A stretch of 64,000 nucleotides of DNA from an uncultured Bacteroidales bacterium. Lineage in GTDB: Bacteria; Bacteroidota; Bacteroidia; Bacteroidales; JAUNSR01. Positions within the stretch are counted from its first letter, which is position 1; every line of letters begins with the position of its first letter. A model generated the notes under the pieces. The model had not been told where the DNA came from. It did not search any database and saw only the letters and a list, made by a program, of their open reading frames with translations. Both the position numbers and the translations under genes were made by a program. Positions 1-10,351 of the stretch are shown here, one piece after another. The DNA is taken from the NCBI GenBank assembly GCA_947074105.1, contig CAMTON010000001.1, positions 1 through 64,000 on the forward strand, given 5' to 3'.

Positions 1-86
1 GCGGAGAGAGAGGGATTCGAACCCCCGGTACCTTGCAGTACAACGGTTTTCAAGACCGCCGCATTCGACCACTCTGCCATCTCTCC
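1..86 (-). tRNA. tRNA-Ser (anticodon TGA)
   Basis: Reverse complement GGAGAGATGGCAGAGTGGTCGAATGCGGCGGTCTTGAAAACCG...GGGGGTTCGAATCCCTCTCTCTCC: acceptor stem GGAGAGA/TCTCTCC, anticodon loop CTTGAAA, long variable arm, GGTTCGAATCC T-arm. The 3' end sits at the window edge. Confidence 0.95.
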
Positions 87-372
87 TTTGTGGTCTCGGT
101 TTGTTTCCCGATTGCATTGCAAAGGTAGTACAATTTTCTATACCTGCAATACCTCAGGACGGTTTTCAGTTATATTTTTATTCACTTTTTTAACTATCGA
201 TTGTGAATGAAACAGTTAGCTTGAAAACTTTTTTTCATTTTTTTGAAAAGATATTTCATTTGCACTTCTCTTTATTATTCACCGGGTAATTTTTGCATTA
301 ATCAGGTTATAAAAAATGAAGATTTACATGATTAAAAGATGAAAAAAAGAGAAAAAGCGGGTTGTCGGAAAC

Positions 373-418
373 AAAAAAATACTGATTACGGGGTATTATT
401 CCGAAATCAGTATTTTTT
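373..418 (-). terminator. Rho-independent terminator (bidirectional-looking)
   Basis: A-tract / TACTGATT.CGG...CCG.AATCAGTA / T-tract inverted repeat just 3' of the minus-strand 466..1131 CDS. Confidence 0.75.
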
Positions 419-465
419 ATTTTATGACCGGGATATGGTTTTCCCGTCATTATCTATTAAAGATT

Positions 466-1131
466 TTATTTTTTCAGTGTTTTTTTCCATTCAAGGAATT
501 CCGGGTATGAAGCTTTTGCCTCAACTGCCATTATAGCTCCTTCCACGATAACGCGAAGTCCGTAATTCTCTTTCATCTCGTTGCCGACAAGCGATGAGAT
601 ATCCGGAGCGAAGCCCATAGCGAATGTTGTCTTTTCTGAGTCCAGTTCGTCCTGAGCAAGAAGTATCAGTGTCAGGTTACGCGACGGCTTTTCATTCATC
701 CAAACGCAGAACTCCTGAATGCGGCGGATATATTCTTCCGGCTGCGGAGCTTCTTTTGCTTCGCCTCCCTCCTCTTCTTCTCCTTCTTCTGCCGGAGCTT
801 CAAGGTCTAGAGGTTCGAATTTATTGTCGTATTTATTTTTTTCTCTCCATTTAAGGAAATCTTCGGTATCGATTTTGACATCCACCTGAAACAATGCTTC
901 TACGAATACCTGTTTAAGAAGAGGTATAAGGATCATCTTTTTTACAAGCATTTCGGAAATAGCCTGATCATAACCATCGATATAGGTTTTTACGTCAAGT
1001 TTCCTTTCGGCTGCCGCAGGATCGGATTCCTGATTTTCACTCATGGCAAGGAGAATGACGCATGCGTCTTCCGGAGCATTTTGCTCAAGCCAGGTAATTA
1101 GTTCGTCGATTTTATTTAACTGCTTATTCAT
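466..1131 (-). CDS. Conserved hypothetical protein with two similar halves joined by an acidic linker
   Basis: 221 aa ORF; N- and C-terminal halves look alike around an EEGEEEEGGEAKE linker. Confidence 0.8.
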   Translation of the reverse strand: MNKQLNKIDELITWLEQNAPEDACVILLAMSENQESDPAAAERKLDVKTYIDGYDQAISEMLVKKMILIPLLKQVFVEALFQVDVKIDTEDFLKWREKNKYDNKFEPLDLEAPAEEGEEEEGGEAKEAPQPEEYIRRIQEFCVWMNEKPSRNLTLILLAQDELDSEKTTFAMGFAPDISSLVGNEMKENYGLRVIVEGAIMAVEAKASYPEFLEWKKTLKK

Positions 1132-1317
1132 AGGCTAAAATTTATTTGAAACTAATATAACATAATATTTTTACAACAGTTAATCAAAAAGGGAAAAATT
1201 TAATATAATTCCGGTTTGAGCAAACTGCCGGTACACTCATATAATGTAAGCCGGAGGCCGCCTTCAGCCGGGATGTTATTAAATCTTTCCCTCTTCGGTT
1301 TCAGATAAATTCCGTTG

Positions 1318-2598
1318 TTATTTACAAAGGAAATCTATATAGTCGCTTATAGCCCACGTACATACGGGACAGAACTCTTCAGTCTTATGGATATTATTCA
1401 TCATACAGTTTACCCACGGACGGTACACTCCTTTTTCAACATATCCCGCACCTTCGTAAACGCCGAGAAGAGAACAGTTTTCTTCGCTTGCCGCTGTTGG
1501 CACAGTCGTTTCTTTCGCAAGCATCTTTTTCCACTGTTTGCTTTCAAAGTTTACAAGAGTCGTAACGTTCGGTTCCCAAGGCTCAACGTCAAGAGGATAC
1601 ATCTCATTATATGATACATTACCTACATATTCATCGGCAAGTCCGAGAAGAAGGTGACCAAATTCGTGTACATAGATTTTTCCTGTACGTGTAGGATGGT
1701 TTGCCGCGCTGATACCGTAGAAATTATAGATACCGCCTCCGCCGTATTTCTGAGTATTCGAAAGGACATAGATATAATCGTAAGGCACGTTAGCCGCGAT
1801 ATCTCTCAGACACTGAAAATCTTCAATCATCTGATAACGCTCGCTGTCGAAAGTATAGTACTGTGCTTTCGTTGCAGTAGTCTTCCAGTTATTCTCTCCA
1901 GGAATTGTTACTCCCGATTCTTTTGAAGGAGCCCATACTGCACGGATATTGAATTTCTCCTTATAATCGCTGTATGGCGCAAAACTGAAGAATTCACTTG
2001 CAAATTCTTTCGCCGCTTTCTCAAATTTTTCTTTTTCATTTTCAGAATAACCTTCAGGTACAAGCACAATGTCGATTCTCTGATCCGGATTTCCCGTATA
2101 ATGTACCTCAAACGATTCAAGAGACGGTATTGATTTACGGATGAAGTAGCTGTCTACACTGATATCCTGTGTATGTTTTTTCTGAAAAACTCCCTTTTTA
2201 TCTCTCGAGTAGATTTCAAGAACTACATCCTGTTTTGGAAAAGGAAACACGATTGACTCAGGCATACCTTTTTCTACTTTCTGGGCCTCATCTGTTGTCT
2301 GCCACTCATTGAAAAGAGTGTTATATGTGCGCTGGTAAATCAGCTTTTTACTTTTCTTGTCTATAATCTTGAACAACTGAACTCCGTAGCCGTGTTCGTC
2401 AATCAGTGATTTCTTACTGCCTCCCCAATACGGTTCCTCAATCAGTTCGTCGAAGAAATAACTTTCACTGTTGGCATTCCCGCAATGATAAAAATCATAG
2501 CGAAGCGTCTTATTGTGGAAATATTTATCAAACTGCGCGAAACTCAATAAAGGTAGTATCGCTAATGCCCCCGCAAAAAATAGTTTTTTGAAGTTCAT
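1318..2598 (-). CDS. Secreted M64 (IgA-type) metallopeptidase family protein
   Basis: Signal peptide MNFKKLFFAGALAILPLLSFAQ; zinc motif HEFGHLLLGLADEY; overall M64-like architecture. Confidence 0.88.
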   Translation of the reverse strand: MNFKKLFFAGALAILPLLSFAQFDKYFHNKTLRYDFYHCGNANSESYFFDELIEEPYWGGSKKSLIDEHGYGVQLFKIIDKKSKKLIYQRTYNTLFNEWQTTDEAQKVEKGMPESIVFPFPKQDVVLEIYSRDKKGVFQKKHTQDISVDSYFIRKSIPSLESFEVHYTGNPDQRIDIVLVPEGYSENEKEKFEKAAKEFASEFFSFAPYSDYKEKFNIRAVWAPSKESGVTIPGENNWKTTATKAQYYTFDSERYQMIEDFQCLRDIAANVPYDYIYVLSNTQKYGGGGIYNFYGISAANHPTRTGKIYVHEFGHLLLGLADEYVGNVSYNEMYPLDVEPWEPNVTTLVNFESKQWKKMLAKETTVPTAASEENCSLLGVYEGAGYVEKGVYRPWVNCMMNNIHKTEEFCPVCTWAISDYIDFLCK

Positions 2599-2705
2599 AA
2601 AATAATGTGTTAGAGTTAATACTGGTATTAATGAATGTTTTGCTAAAATAATGCTTAAAAATATATTTTATGATATTTTACGACATTAAATTTCACGAAA
2701 TTTAC

Positions 2706-2717
2706 GCTAAAATTAGC
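2706..2717. promoter_or_regulatory. Perfect palindrome GCTAAAATTAGC in a very AT-rich divergent intergenic region
   Basis: Read directly; lies between the M64 peptidase (-) and mgsA (+). Confidence 0.3.
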
Positions 2718-2915
2718 ATTATGACTTAAATAATTAGTTTTTTAAAGTAATTTGATATATTTATAAAAAACATCAAACAATAACAGTAAAATTTACGTTT
2801 ATAATTTCAAATGAATTATTTCTTATGGTTTAATAATTATGACATAAGGAAATAATATATTTGTTAATACTAAAATTTTTGTAACGTTACATTTCATCAA
2901 TTAAAATTAGAAGTT

Positions 2916-3452
2916 ATGCCAAAAGTAAAACGAAATATCGGCTTGGTAGCTCATGATGCTATGAAGCAGGAATTAACCGAGTGGGCTTTGTTTAATTCGG
3001 AAAAGCTTATCGGTCACAAGTTTTTCGCGACGGGGACGACGGGCACGATCATAGAAAGAGCGCTTAAAATGAAACACCCTGACGTAGAGTGGGATTTCAC
3101 AATCCTGAAATCCGGTCCTCTTGGCGGAGATCAGCAGATAGGTTCAAGAATCGTAGATAAGGAGATCAATTACCTGTTTTTCTTTACAGATCCTATGACG
3201 CTACAGCCACATGACACAGACGTAAAAGCTCTTACGCGACTTGCGGGAGTGGAAAATATCGTGTTCTGCTGCAACCGTTCGACAGCCGATCATATAATTT
3301 CGAGTCCTCTTTTCCAGGATCCGGATTATGAACACATGCCTCACGACTATTCAAATTATGCGAAAAGGTTTGAAGGCAAAGGAATTGCGGCTACAGCGGT
3401 TGAGAAAGTCGCACAGCAAACCAAAGAAGACGACGAAGAAGAAAACGCTTAA
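2916..3452 (+). CDS. mgsA: Methylglyoxal synthase
   Basis: IGLVAHDAMKQELTEWA, GTTGTIIERAL, LKSGPLGGDQQIGSRI, FFTDPMTLQPHDTDVKALTRLA motifs. Confidence 0.95.
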   Translation: MPKVKRNIGLVAHDAMKQELTEWALFNSEKLIGHKFFATGTTGTIIERALKMKHPDVEWDFTILKSGPLGGDQQIGSRIVDKEINYLFFFTDPMTLQPHDTDVKALTRLAGVENIVFCCNRSTADHIISSPLFQDPDYEHMPHDYSNYAKRFEGKGIAATAVEKVAQQTKEDDEEENA

Positions 3453-3474
3453 GTTTTTAATTATATCCTGATAT

Positions 3475-3532
3475 AATCGCCATAATCATGTATCACCTGA
3501 CTGTGATGCTGATTATGGCGATTTATCTTTTT
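3475..3532 (+). terminator. Rho-independent terminator of mgsA
   Basis: Perfect stem AATCGCCATAATCA...TGATTATGGCGATT followed by a T-rich tract. Confidence 0.75.
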
Positions 3533-3622
3533 CGGAATTTCTCCTATTATTATTATCCGGGAGATTAAGATTCCGGTTGTCCTTATTTCTATTTAAAACA
3601 ACAGGATGGTTTTGAAAAAAGT

Positions 3623-3696
3623 CGTGCGGTGACAATATTAACATCGTACGGTGATAATATCGCAAGTGTTCGGTTGCGATATTGTCACTGTACGTC
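3623..3696. repeat. Array A: 22-bp period doubly palindromic intergenic repeat (3 units plus partial)
   Basis: CGTGCGGTGACAATATTAACAT / CGTACGGTGATAATATCGCAAG / TGTTCGGTTGCGATATTGTCAC / TGTACG, unit starts 3623, 3645, 3667, 3689. Confidence 0.92.
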
Positions 3697-3789
3697 TTTT
3701 TCGTAAAACAGCGCTTTTAAAATGAAAAACGCATAAAAATTTAAATCTTATTTACAATTCGGCAAAAAACAGAAACCAACCCGGCGGCG

Positions 3790-4062
3790 TTGTATATAAT
3801 ATCCATAACCTATGTAACACAAAAAACTATGACAAACGGTGTAAAGCACAGAACAGTAAACGGTACAATCGAGTATTTTGACGAAAACCGCGGATGGATT
3901 GCCGCTAATGAGTATTTTGACATGGTGGAAGAAAAAAATGATCCCGATGACATAGATTTGCAGCCGGATTATTTAAGCAAGCAAAGCGGAGAATCGGAAG
4001 ATCATTTCAATTCCAGGATCAGAAAATCGCAGATTGTCGACGATGATCTGGCCGATGACTGA
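3790..4062 (+). CDS. Small acidic hypothetical protein (alternative start near 3829)
   Basis: 90 aa ORF directly upstream of glycosyltransferase genes; MTNGVKHRTVNGTIEYFD is a plausible true start. Confidence 0.6.
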   Translation: MYIISITYVTQKTMTNGVKHRTVNGTIEYFDENRGWIAANEYFDMVEEKNDPDDIDLQPDYLSKQSGESEDHFNSRIRKSQIVDDDLADD

Positions 4063-4094
4063 TTATGGCATATTTCGCAAAGCAGATAATTACT

Positions 4095-5015
4095 ATGGTT
4101 TCAGTTATAATACCGAATTACAATCATTCTGTTTTCTTAAAACAAAGAATAGACTCTATATTAGATCAGACATATCAGAACTTTGAATTAATTATACTTG
4201 ATGATAAATCGACCGACAACAGTCTGGAGATAATCAGACAGTATAGTGATAACCCTCACATTTCATATATCATAGTTAATCCTGAGAACTCAGGCTGTGT
4301 ATTCAGTCAGTGGGAAAAAGGATTCAGCCTGGCTAAGGGCGAGTATATATGGATAGCTGAAAGTGACGATTATGCCATTCCCGATTTTCTGGAATGCTGT
4401 GTAAGAGAACTTGACAGTAATCCGGATTGCGCTTTTTGCTATTCCGATTCTTACTTCGTTGATGAAAACAACAATGAGGTCAGTTTGTGGATTGAGCAAC
4501 TTCGTGATTCTCCGGCAGAAAACAATAAAATAATCTTTGACGGTAATGATTTTATCAAAGAGCGCCTGATAATAAAAAACGGGGTTTACAATGCGAGTAT
4601 GGTGGTATTCCGCAAAGAATGTCTTGACAATATAACCGAACTGTTCAAGTCATTCAGATATTGCGGCGACTGGGTTTTCTGGGCTGAGATGGCAAAAAAT
4701 AAAAAAGTCATAAAGATTACACGTTATCTGAATTATTTCAGACATCATAAGAATAACACTTCTAAGAAATCTGCCGAAAATTACAATGATATGCGTGAGA
4801 CAATAAGAGTCATATTGCATATGAAGAGACTTATTAACGCGGATTTCCGGCTTAATATGTATGCGATCGGTTATATATACAGATATATAAGAAGCATACG
4901 CCACGAAAGTCCGTTAATATATAATGAAATAAAGTCGGGGTTTATGCGCGATTATCCGTATGCGTATTTTGCTTCAAAATACTATAAATACAGATTGAAA
5001 AAACAAAAAAGCTAA
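4095..5015 (+). CDS. Family 2 glycosyltransferase
   Basis: MVSVIIPNYNHSVFLKQRIDSILDQTYQNFELIILDDKSTDNS plus IAESDDYAIPDFLE; the supplied ORF starts at 4065 but an internal ATG fits the GT2 N-terminus better. Confidence 0.92.
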   Translation: MVSVIIPNYNHSVFLKQRIDSILDQTYQNFELIILDDKSTDNSLEIIRQYSDNPHISYIIVNPENSGCVFSQWEKGFSLAKGEYIWIAESDDYAIPDFLECCVRELDSNPDCAFCYSDSYFVDENNNEVSLWIEQLRDSPAENNKIIFDGNDFIKERLIIKNGVYNASMVVFRKECLDNITELFKSFRYCGDWVFWAEMAKNKKVIKITRYLNYFRHHKNNTSKKSAENYNDMRETIRVILHMKRLINADFRLNMYAIGYIYRYIRSIRHESPLIYNEIKSGFMRDYPYAYFASKYYKYRLKKQKS

Positions 5016-5021
5016 GTTGTC

Positions 5022-5888
5022 ATGATATCAGTAATTACCTGTTCGATAAGTCCGGAATTCCGGGCGCAGTTAAAAGAAAATATAGAGCAAACCATTGGCG
5101 TACCTTTTGAATATATTGCTTTTGATAACAGAGAATTGAAATATGGCATAACACGCGTATATAATGATTGTGCCGCCCGCGCGCGATTTCCTTATCTTTG
5201 CTTCATACATGAGGATGTTAAAATCAATACTCCGGACTGGGGGAAAATAATCGTTGAAAAACTTAAGGAAGCTACTACGGGAGTTATCGGCTTTGCCGGA
5301 GGGACGGCAAAACTGAAACCGTGTTCGGGCTGGATATCATTACCGGAGTTTATCCGCCAGCATATGGTTCAGCATGATGCAAGCGGAGAAAAGATGATGA
5401 TGGATAAAAACCCTGAAAAGGAAAACTACTCTCAGGTGATCTGTGTTGACGGATTCTGCCTTTTCACTTCAAAGGAAATATGGGAAAAGAATAAGTTCGA
5501 TGAGGAAAACATTAAGGGGTTCCATGCTTATGACCTTGATTTTTCGTTGCGCATCTCTCTGGATAAGTGCAATTATGTATGCAATGTGATAGATATAGAG
5601 CATTATTCTCCGGGCAATTTTTCACGTGAATGGCTGAATGAAATAATAGAATTTCATAACAGATGGGCGGACATACTGCCTGTTTATATCAATGAGCCGT
5701 CTTTGAAAAAACAAAAAAGTCAGGAACGGATAGCTGAACGCTTTTTTATAGCGACGCTTATGGTTAATAATATCGGTGATCCGGACTATATTCGGCAATG
5801 CCTTATCAGTTATTTTATCAAGCATCCTGTCAGCAAAAAAACATTCTCACTTATAAAGCAGTATTATGATTACAAAAAGAAAGTTTAA
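5022..5888 (+). CDS. Glycosyltransferase-like protein
   Basis: MISVITCSISPEFRAQLKENIEQTIG...FDNRE...YLCFIHEDVKINTPDWGKII; GT-A-like N-terminus with acidic HEDV motif. Confidence 0.78.
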   Translation: MISVITCSISPEFRAQLKENIEQTIGVPFEYIAFDNRELKYGITRVYNDCAARARFPYLCFIHEDVKINTPDWGKIIVEKLKEATTGVIGFAGGTAKLKPCSGWISLPEFIRQHMVQHDASGEKMMMDKNPEKENYSQVICVDGFCLFTSKEIWEKNKFDEENIKGFHAYDLDFSLRISLDKCNYVCNVIDIEHYSPGNFSREWLNEIIEFHNRWADILPVYINEPSLKKQKSQERIAERFFIATLMVNNIGDPDYIRQCLISYFIKHPVSKKTFSLIKQYYDYKKKV

Positions 5889-5995
5889 ATAACTTATTTC
5901 TTACTGCTTTTCAATATATTATATTGTTTTATAAACTTTTACTTTAGTTTTCACCGAAGTGCGGTAAAGTAGTATGAATGAAAAAATCTTTTTAG

Positions 5996-6003
5996 TAACT
6001 TTG
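5996..6003 (+). promoter_or_regulatory. Candidate Bacteroidota -7 element (TAACTTTG)
   Basis: Matches the TAnnTTTG -7 consensus upstream of pspC-like/uvrB; no clear -33 element seen. Confidence 0.4.
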
Positions 6004-6062
6004 TGTCCATAAGTTTCCGGACACTTTATTGATCTGTGTTGCGGAACAAAAACAGATTCAAT

Positions 6063-6251
6063 ATGGTTAAAAAACTTTTTAAATCTCAGAATAAAGTCTT
6101 ATCCGGCGTACTTGCCGGGGTGGGCGAATATATGGATATCGACCCGACAGTAGTACGACTGGTTTTTATATTGATCAGCGTCTTCACAGGGTTTATCCCA
6201 TGTCTTATTGCATATATTATAATGGCTTTAATAATTCCTGAAAATAAATAA
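6063..6251 (+). CDS. PspC domain small membrane protein
   Basis: KKLFKSQNKVLSGVLAGVGEYMDIDPTVVRLVFILISVFTGFIPCLIAYIIMALIIPE; stop codon shares one base with the uvrB start (TAATG). Confidence 0.9.
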   Translation: MVKKLFKSQNKVLSGVLAGVGEYMDIDPTVVRLVFILISVFTGFIPCLIAYIIMALIIPENK

Positions 6252-8272
6252 TGGAACTGAAGATAATTTCGCCATATAAACCTACGGGCGACCAGCCGGA
6301 AGCTATAAAACAGCTTACAGGAGGTGTCTTACAGGGTATTCCGGCTCAGACTCTGCTTGGGGTAACAGGCTCGGGAAAAACATTCACAATGGCGAATGTC
6401 ATAGAAAAAACTCAGAAGCCTACATTGATTCTCAGTCATAACAAGACACTTGCCGCACAGCTTTACGGTGAGTTTAAGAATTTCTTTCCCGACAATGCGG
6501 TGGAATATTTTGTGTCTTATTATGATTATTATCAGCCCGAGGCTTATATCCCTTCCTCAGATACATATATAGAAAAAGATCTTGCCATAAACGACGAGAT
6601 CGAGAAACTGCGACTTTCAACAACAGCGTCTCTTCTTTCAGGAAGAAAAGATATTGTCGTAGTATCTTCCGTATCCTGCCTTTACGGTATCGGAAATCCG
6701 GAAGACTTCCATTCCAATATGATCCATATCAAAACGGGTCAGCAAATAGCAAGAAATCAATTTTTACGCAGGATTGTCGACAGTCAGTATTCACGAAACG
6801 AGGTTGAGCTCAACCGCGGTAATTTTCGTGTAAAAGGTGATACCGTCGATATCTCACTTGCATATATAGATCTTATCGTACGAATAATATTCTGGGGCGA
6901 TGAGATAGAATCTATAGAGACTATTGATCCTATGTCAGGGCATACGATAGCTATATTCGACGAATATAATATCGCTCCGGCAAATATCTTTGTAACTACA
7001 AAGGAAAGGATCGACAGAGCGATAGGCGAAATAGAGATTGATCTTGGTCATCAGGTTGAATTCTTCAAATCAATCGGGAAAGACCTTGAGGCGAAACGTC
7101 TTTATGAACGTGTCACATATGATATAGAAATGATTCGTGAAGTGGGTCACTGTTCCGGTATCGAAAATTACTCCCGATATTTTGACGGTCGTCCTCCCGG
7201 TTCACGTCCTTTCTGCCTTCTTGATTATTTCCCTGAGGATTTTCTTATCATAATAGACGAAAGCCACGTAACAATACCGCAGATTCGCGCGATGTTCGGC
7301 GGTGATTATTCCCGCAAGACAAATCTTGTGGAATACGGATTCCGGCTTCCGGCAGCAATTGACAACAGACCTCTTAAATTTGAGGAGTTCGAATCACTTG
7401 CCAAGCAGACTATCTATGTCAGTGCCACGCCGGCAGATTATGAATTGAGAGAATCGGAAGGTGTCATAGCGGAACAGGTGATCCGCCCTACCGGACTTCT
7501 GGATCCTATCATTGATGTAAGACCGAGCCTCAATCAGATTGACGATCTTCTTGAAGAGATAAGAAAACGTGTCGAGAAAAACGAACGTGTCATCGTAACC
7601 ACTCTTACAAAAAGAATGGCGGAAGAGCTTGACATATATCTTCAGCGTCTCGATGTAAGGTCGACATATATACATTCGGATGTCGATACTCTTGACAGAA
7701 TCAGAATCATGGAAGATCTGAGAAACGGTATTTATGATGTCCTTATCGGAGTCAATCTTCTGAGAGAGGGTCTTGACCTTCCTGAAGTTTCACTCGTTGC
7801 CATACTTGACGCGGATAAGGAAGGATTTCTCCGCTCCCACCGCTCGCTTACACAGACTGCGGGACGTGCCGCACGTAATCTTAACGGCTTCGTTATCATG
7901 TATGCCGATAAGATCACCGAAAGTATGCGATTAACCATTGATGAGACCAACCGTCGACGTGCCAAACAGATGGCTTATAATGAGGAACACGGAATTACTC
8001 CGCAGGCCATTCAAAAAGCACGCAAATCAATTCTTGGTGATGAAATGGTGGCTGCTGCTGAACCGGGTGCTTACGTTGACAGACAGGAGATTTCGATGGC
8101 CGCCGATCCGGTAGTGAAATATATGAACAAGCAGGATCTTGAGAAGCTTATAAAGAAAACCAAGTCGCAGATGGCAGAAGCCGCTAAAAATCTTGACTTT
8201 ATTGAAGCTGCTCAGCTTAGAGACGAACTGATAAAACTGCAGGATTTATTTAATTCAAATCAAAATGAATAA
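6251..8272 (+). CDS. uvrB: Excinuclease ABC subunit B
   Basis: GDQPEAIKQL, GVTGSGKTFTMANVI, YYDYYQPEAYIP, LLREGLDLPEVSLVAILDADKEGFLRS; C-terminal UVR motif. Confidence 0.98.
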   Translation: MELKIISPYKPTGDQPEAIKQLTGGVLQGIPAQTLLGVTGSGKTFTMANVIEKTQKPTLILSHNKTLAAQLYGEFKNFFPDNAVEYFVSYYDYYQPEAYIPSSDTYIEKDLAINDEIEKLRLSTTASLLSGRKDIVVVSSVSCLYGIGNPEDFHSNMIHIKTGQQIARNQFLRRIVDSQYSRNEVELNRGNFRVKGDTVDISLAYIDLIVRIIFWGDEIESIETIDPMSGHTIAIFDEYNIAPANIFVTTKERIDRAIGEIEIDLGHQVEFFKSIGKDLEAKRLYERVTYDIEMIREVGHCSGIENYSRYFDGRPPGSRPFCLLDYFPEDFLIIIDESHVTIPQIRAMFGGDYSRKTNLVEYGFRLPAAIDNRPLKFEEFESLAKQTIYVSATPADYELRESEGVIAEQVIRPTGLLDPIIDVRPSLNQIDDLLEEIRKRVEKNERVIVTTLTKRMAEELDIYLQRLDVRSTYIHSDVDTLDRIRIMEDLRNGIYDVLIGVNLLREGLDLPEVSLVAILDADKEGFLRSHRSLTQTAGRAARNLNGFVIMYADKITESMRLTIDETNRRRAKQMAYNEEHGITPQAIQKARKSILGDEMVAAAEPGAYVDRQEISMAADPVVKYMNKQDLEKLIKKTKSQMAEAAKNLDFIEAAQLRDELIKLQDLFNSNQNE

Positions 8273-8475
8273 TAATAAAATTTATATTCTTTTTAACGGA
8301 TACAGAATATCGGAAAGGATATATTACATTTGTTATTCAAATTATTATACAGAGAGCTGCACAGTCAGCCACACTTACAACTTAACTTAACTATGGACAT
8401 ACCGGGACAAGTTTTTTCCGAATTCCCACTGTCACATAGACATTATACAATTAAAAGAGTATTAAAACTAAGCTT

Positions 8476-10143
8476 ATGAAGTCTGACATCGAAATTGCTA
8501 GAGAGTGCAAATTAGAAAGAATTGAAAAAATCGCATCCCGAATCGGAATACCGGAAGATGAGGTACTTAATTACGGAAAATATATTGCTAAGATTCCGGT
8601 AGAACTTATTGATGAAGAGAAAATCAAAACTAATAAGCTTATCCTTGTAACAGCCATAACTCCCACTAAAGCAGGTATCGGAAAGACTACTGTCAGCATC
8701 GGTCTTGCACTGGGTCTTAATAAAATCGGCAAAAACGCCGTTGTCGCTCTGAGAGAGCCATCTCTTGGACCATGCTTCGGAATGAAAGGCGGAGCTGCCG
8801 GAGGTGGTTATGCACAGGTTCTTCCGATGGAAAATATCAATCTTCATTTTACGGGAGACTTTCATGCCATCACTTCAGCGCATAATATGATCACTGCGCT
8901 TCTTGACAATTATATTTTTCAGAACCGCAGCACCGGAGTAGGCCTTAAAGAGATTCTGTGGAAAAGAGTGATCGACATCAATGACCGCGGACTGAGACAT
9001 ATCACTTCAGGACTTGGCGGCATGATGAACGGAATACCTACTGAAACAGGATTCGATATTACTCCGGCTTCTGAAATCATGGCTATTCTTTGTCTTGCCA
9101 CTGATATAGATGATCTTCGCCGCAGAATCGAGAATATTCTTCTTGGATATAAATTCGACGGTTCGGCTTTCACTGTAAAGGATCTTGGTATTTCAGGTGC
9201 TATCACTGTGCTTTTGAAAGACAGTATCAATCCTAATCTTGTTCAGACTACTGAAAACGGCGCAGCGTTCGTTCACGGAGGCCCATTCGCCAATATTGCT
9301 CACGGATGTAACTCGATTATCGCTACACGTATGGCAATGACTTACGGTGATTATACTATCACTGAGGCTGGTTTCGGAGCTGATCTTGGAGCTGAGAAAT
9401 TCTTCAATATCAAATGCCGCAAGGCGGGTCTTACTCCTTCCCTTACTATTATCGTAGCAACCGCTCAGGGATTGAAGATGCACGGCGGTGTTGAAATAAC
9501 AAAAATCAAAGAACAGGATATCGAAGGTCTTAAGAAAGGATTTGAAAATCTTGACAAACATATCGAGAATATGAAATCATTCGGACAGACTGTGATGGTG
9601 GCATTCAACCGTTACGCGTTCGATACTGACGAGGAAGTTGCTCTTATCAAAGCGCATTGCGAAAGCCAGGGCGTGAGCTTCGTGGTAAACAATGCCTTCA
9701 TGGAAGGCGGAGAAGGAGCAGTGGAACTTGCTCATGAAGTGGTTCGTCTTATCGATGAGAAACCATCGGGAGAACTTACCCTTACTTATGACAATACTGA
9801 TTCGGTAAAGACAAAAATCGAAAAGGTGGCTGAGAATCTTTACGGTGCGGCAAGCGTTTCTTTCAGCAATAAGGCTCTTAAGAAACTGAAGCTTATCGAA
9901 GATCTTGGTCTTAATGATTTCCCTGTCTGTATCGCGAAGACTCAGTATTCCTTCTCGGCAGATGCAAAAGCATACGGAGTAGCTAAAGGTTTTGATTTCA
10001 AAATCAATGATATAGTTATCAACCGAGGTGCTGAATTCATTGTAGCCGTTGCAGGTGAGATTATGAGAATGCCGGGGCTTCCTAAAGTTCCTCAGGCTAA
10101 TTTTATTGACATTGTAGACGGAAATATCGAAGGTCTTAGCTAA
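8476..10143 (+). CDS. fhs: Formate--tetrahydrofolate ligase
   Basis: [65 protein letters not shown]. Confidence 0.97.
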   Translation: MKSDIEIARECKLERIEKIASRIGIPEDEVLNYGKYIAKIPVELIDEEKIKTNKLILVTAITPTKAGIGKTTVSIGLALGLNKIGKNAVVALREPSLGPCFGMKGGAAGGGYAQVLPMENINLHFTGDFHAITSAHNMITALLDNYIFQNRSTGVGLKEILWKRVIDINDRGLRHITSGLGGMMNGIPTETGFDITPASEIMAILCLATDIDDLRRRIENILLGYKFDGSAFTVKDLGISGAITVLLKDSINPNLVQTTENGAAFVHGGPFANIAHGCNSIIATRMAMTYGDYTITEAGFGADLGAEKFFNIKCRKAGLTPSLTIIVATAQGLKMHGGVEITKIKEQDIEGLKKGFENLDKHIENMKSFGQTVMVAFNRYAFDTDEEVALIKAHCESQGVSFVVNNAFMEGGEGAVELAHEVVRLIDEKPSGELTLTYDNTDSVKTKIEKVAENLYGAASVSFSNKALKKLKLIEDLGLNDFPVCIAKTQYSFSADAKAYGVAKGFDFKINDIVINRGAEFIVAVAGEIMRMPGLPKVPQANFIDIVDGNIEGLS

Positions 10144-10180
10144 TAAGAGATCCTGTTGATTCCCCAAAAATTATTTATAA

Positions 10181-10222
10181 AAAAGAGCAGCTCACATATT
10201 TTTGTGGGCTGCTCTCTTTTTA
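10181..10222 (+). terminator. Rho-independent terminator of fhs
   Basis: AAAAGAGCAGCTCACA...TGTGGGCTGCTCTCTTTTT. Confidence 0.8.
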
Positions 10223-10351
10223 TCAGGTACAGGAGGAGTAAATACGTTTCCTGAATTTCAGGATATAAGAGGCGGTAAGCATGAAGAAATAAAAAAGAGA
10301 ATAAATCATATGATTATTCTCTTTCTTCATTATTTTGTTCTTAAGTCCATA

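Noticed and set aside
3623-3696. CRISPR-like interpretation of the 22-bp arrays
   Set aside because: Units are contiguous with no unique spacers, have only three to four copies, and no cas genes are present.
8273-8475. Possible leader RNA or riboswitch upstream of fhs
   Set aside because: About 200 bp leader, but no recognisable conserved motif or strong pairing seen.
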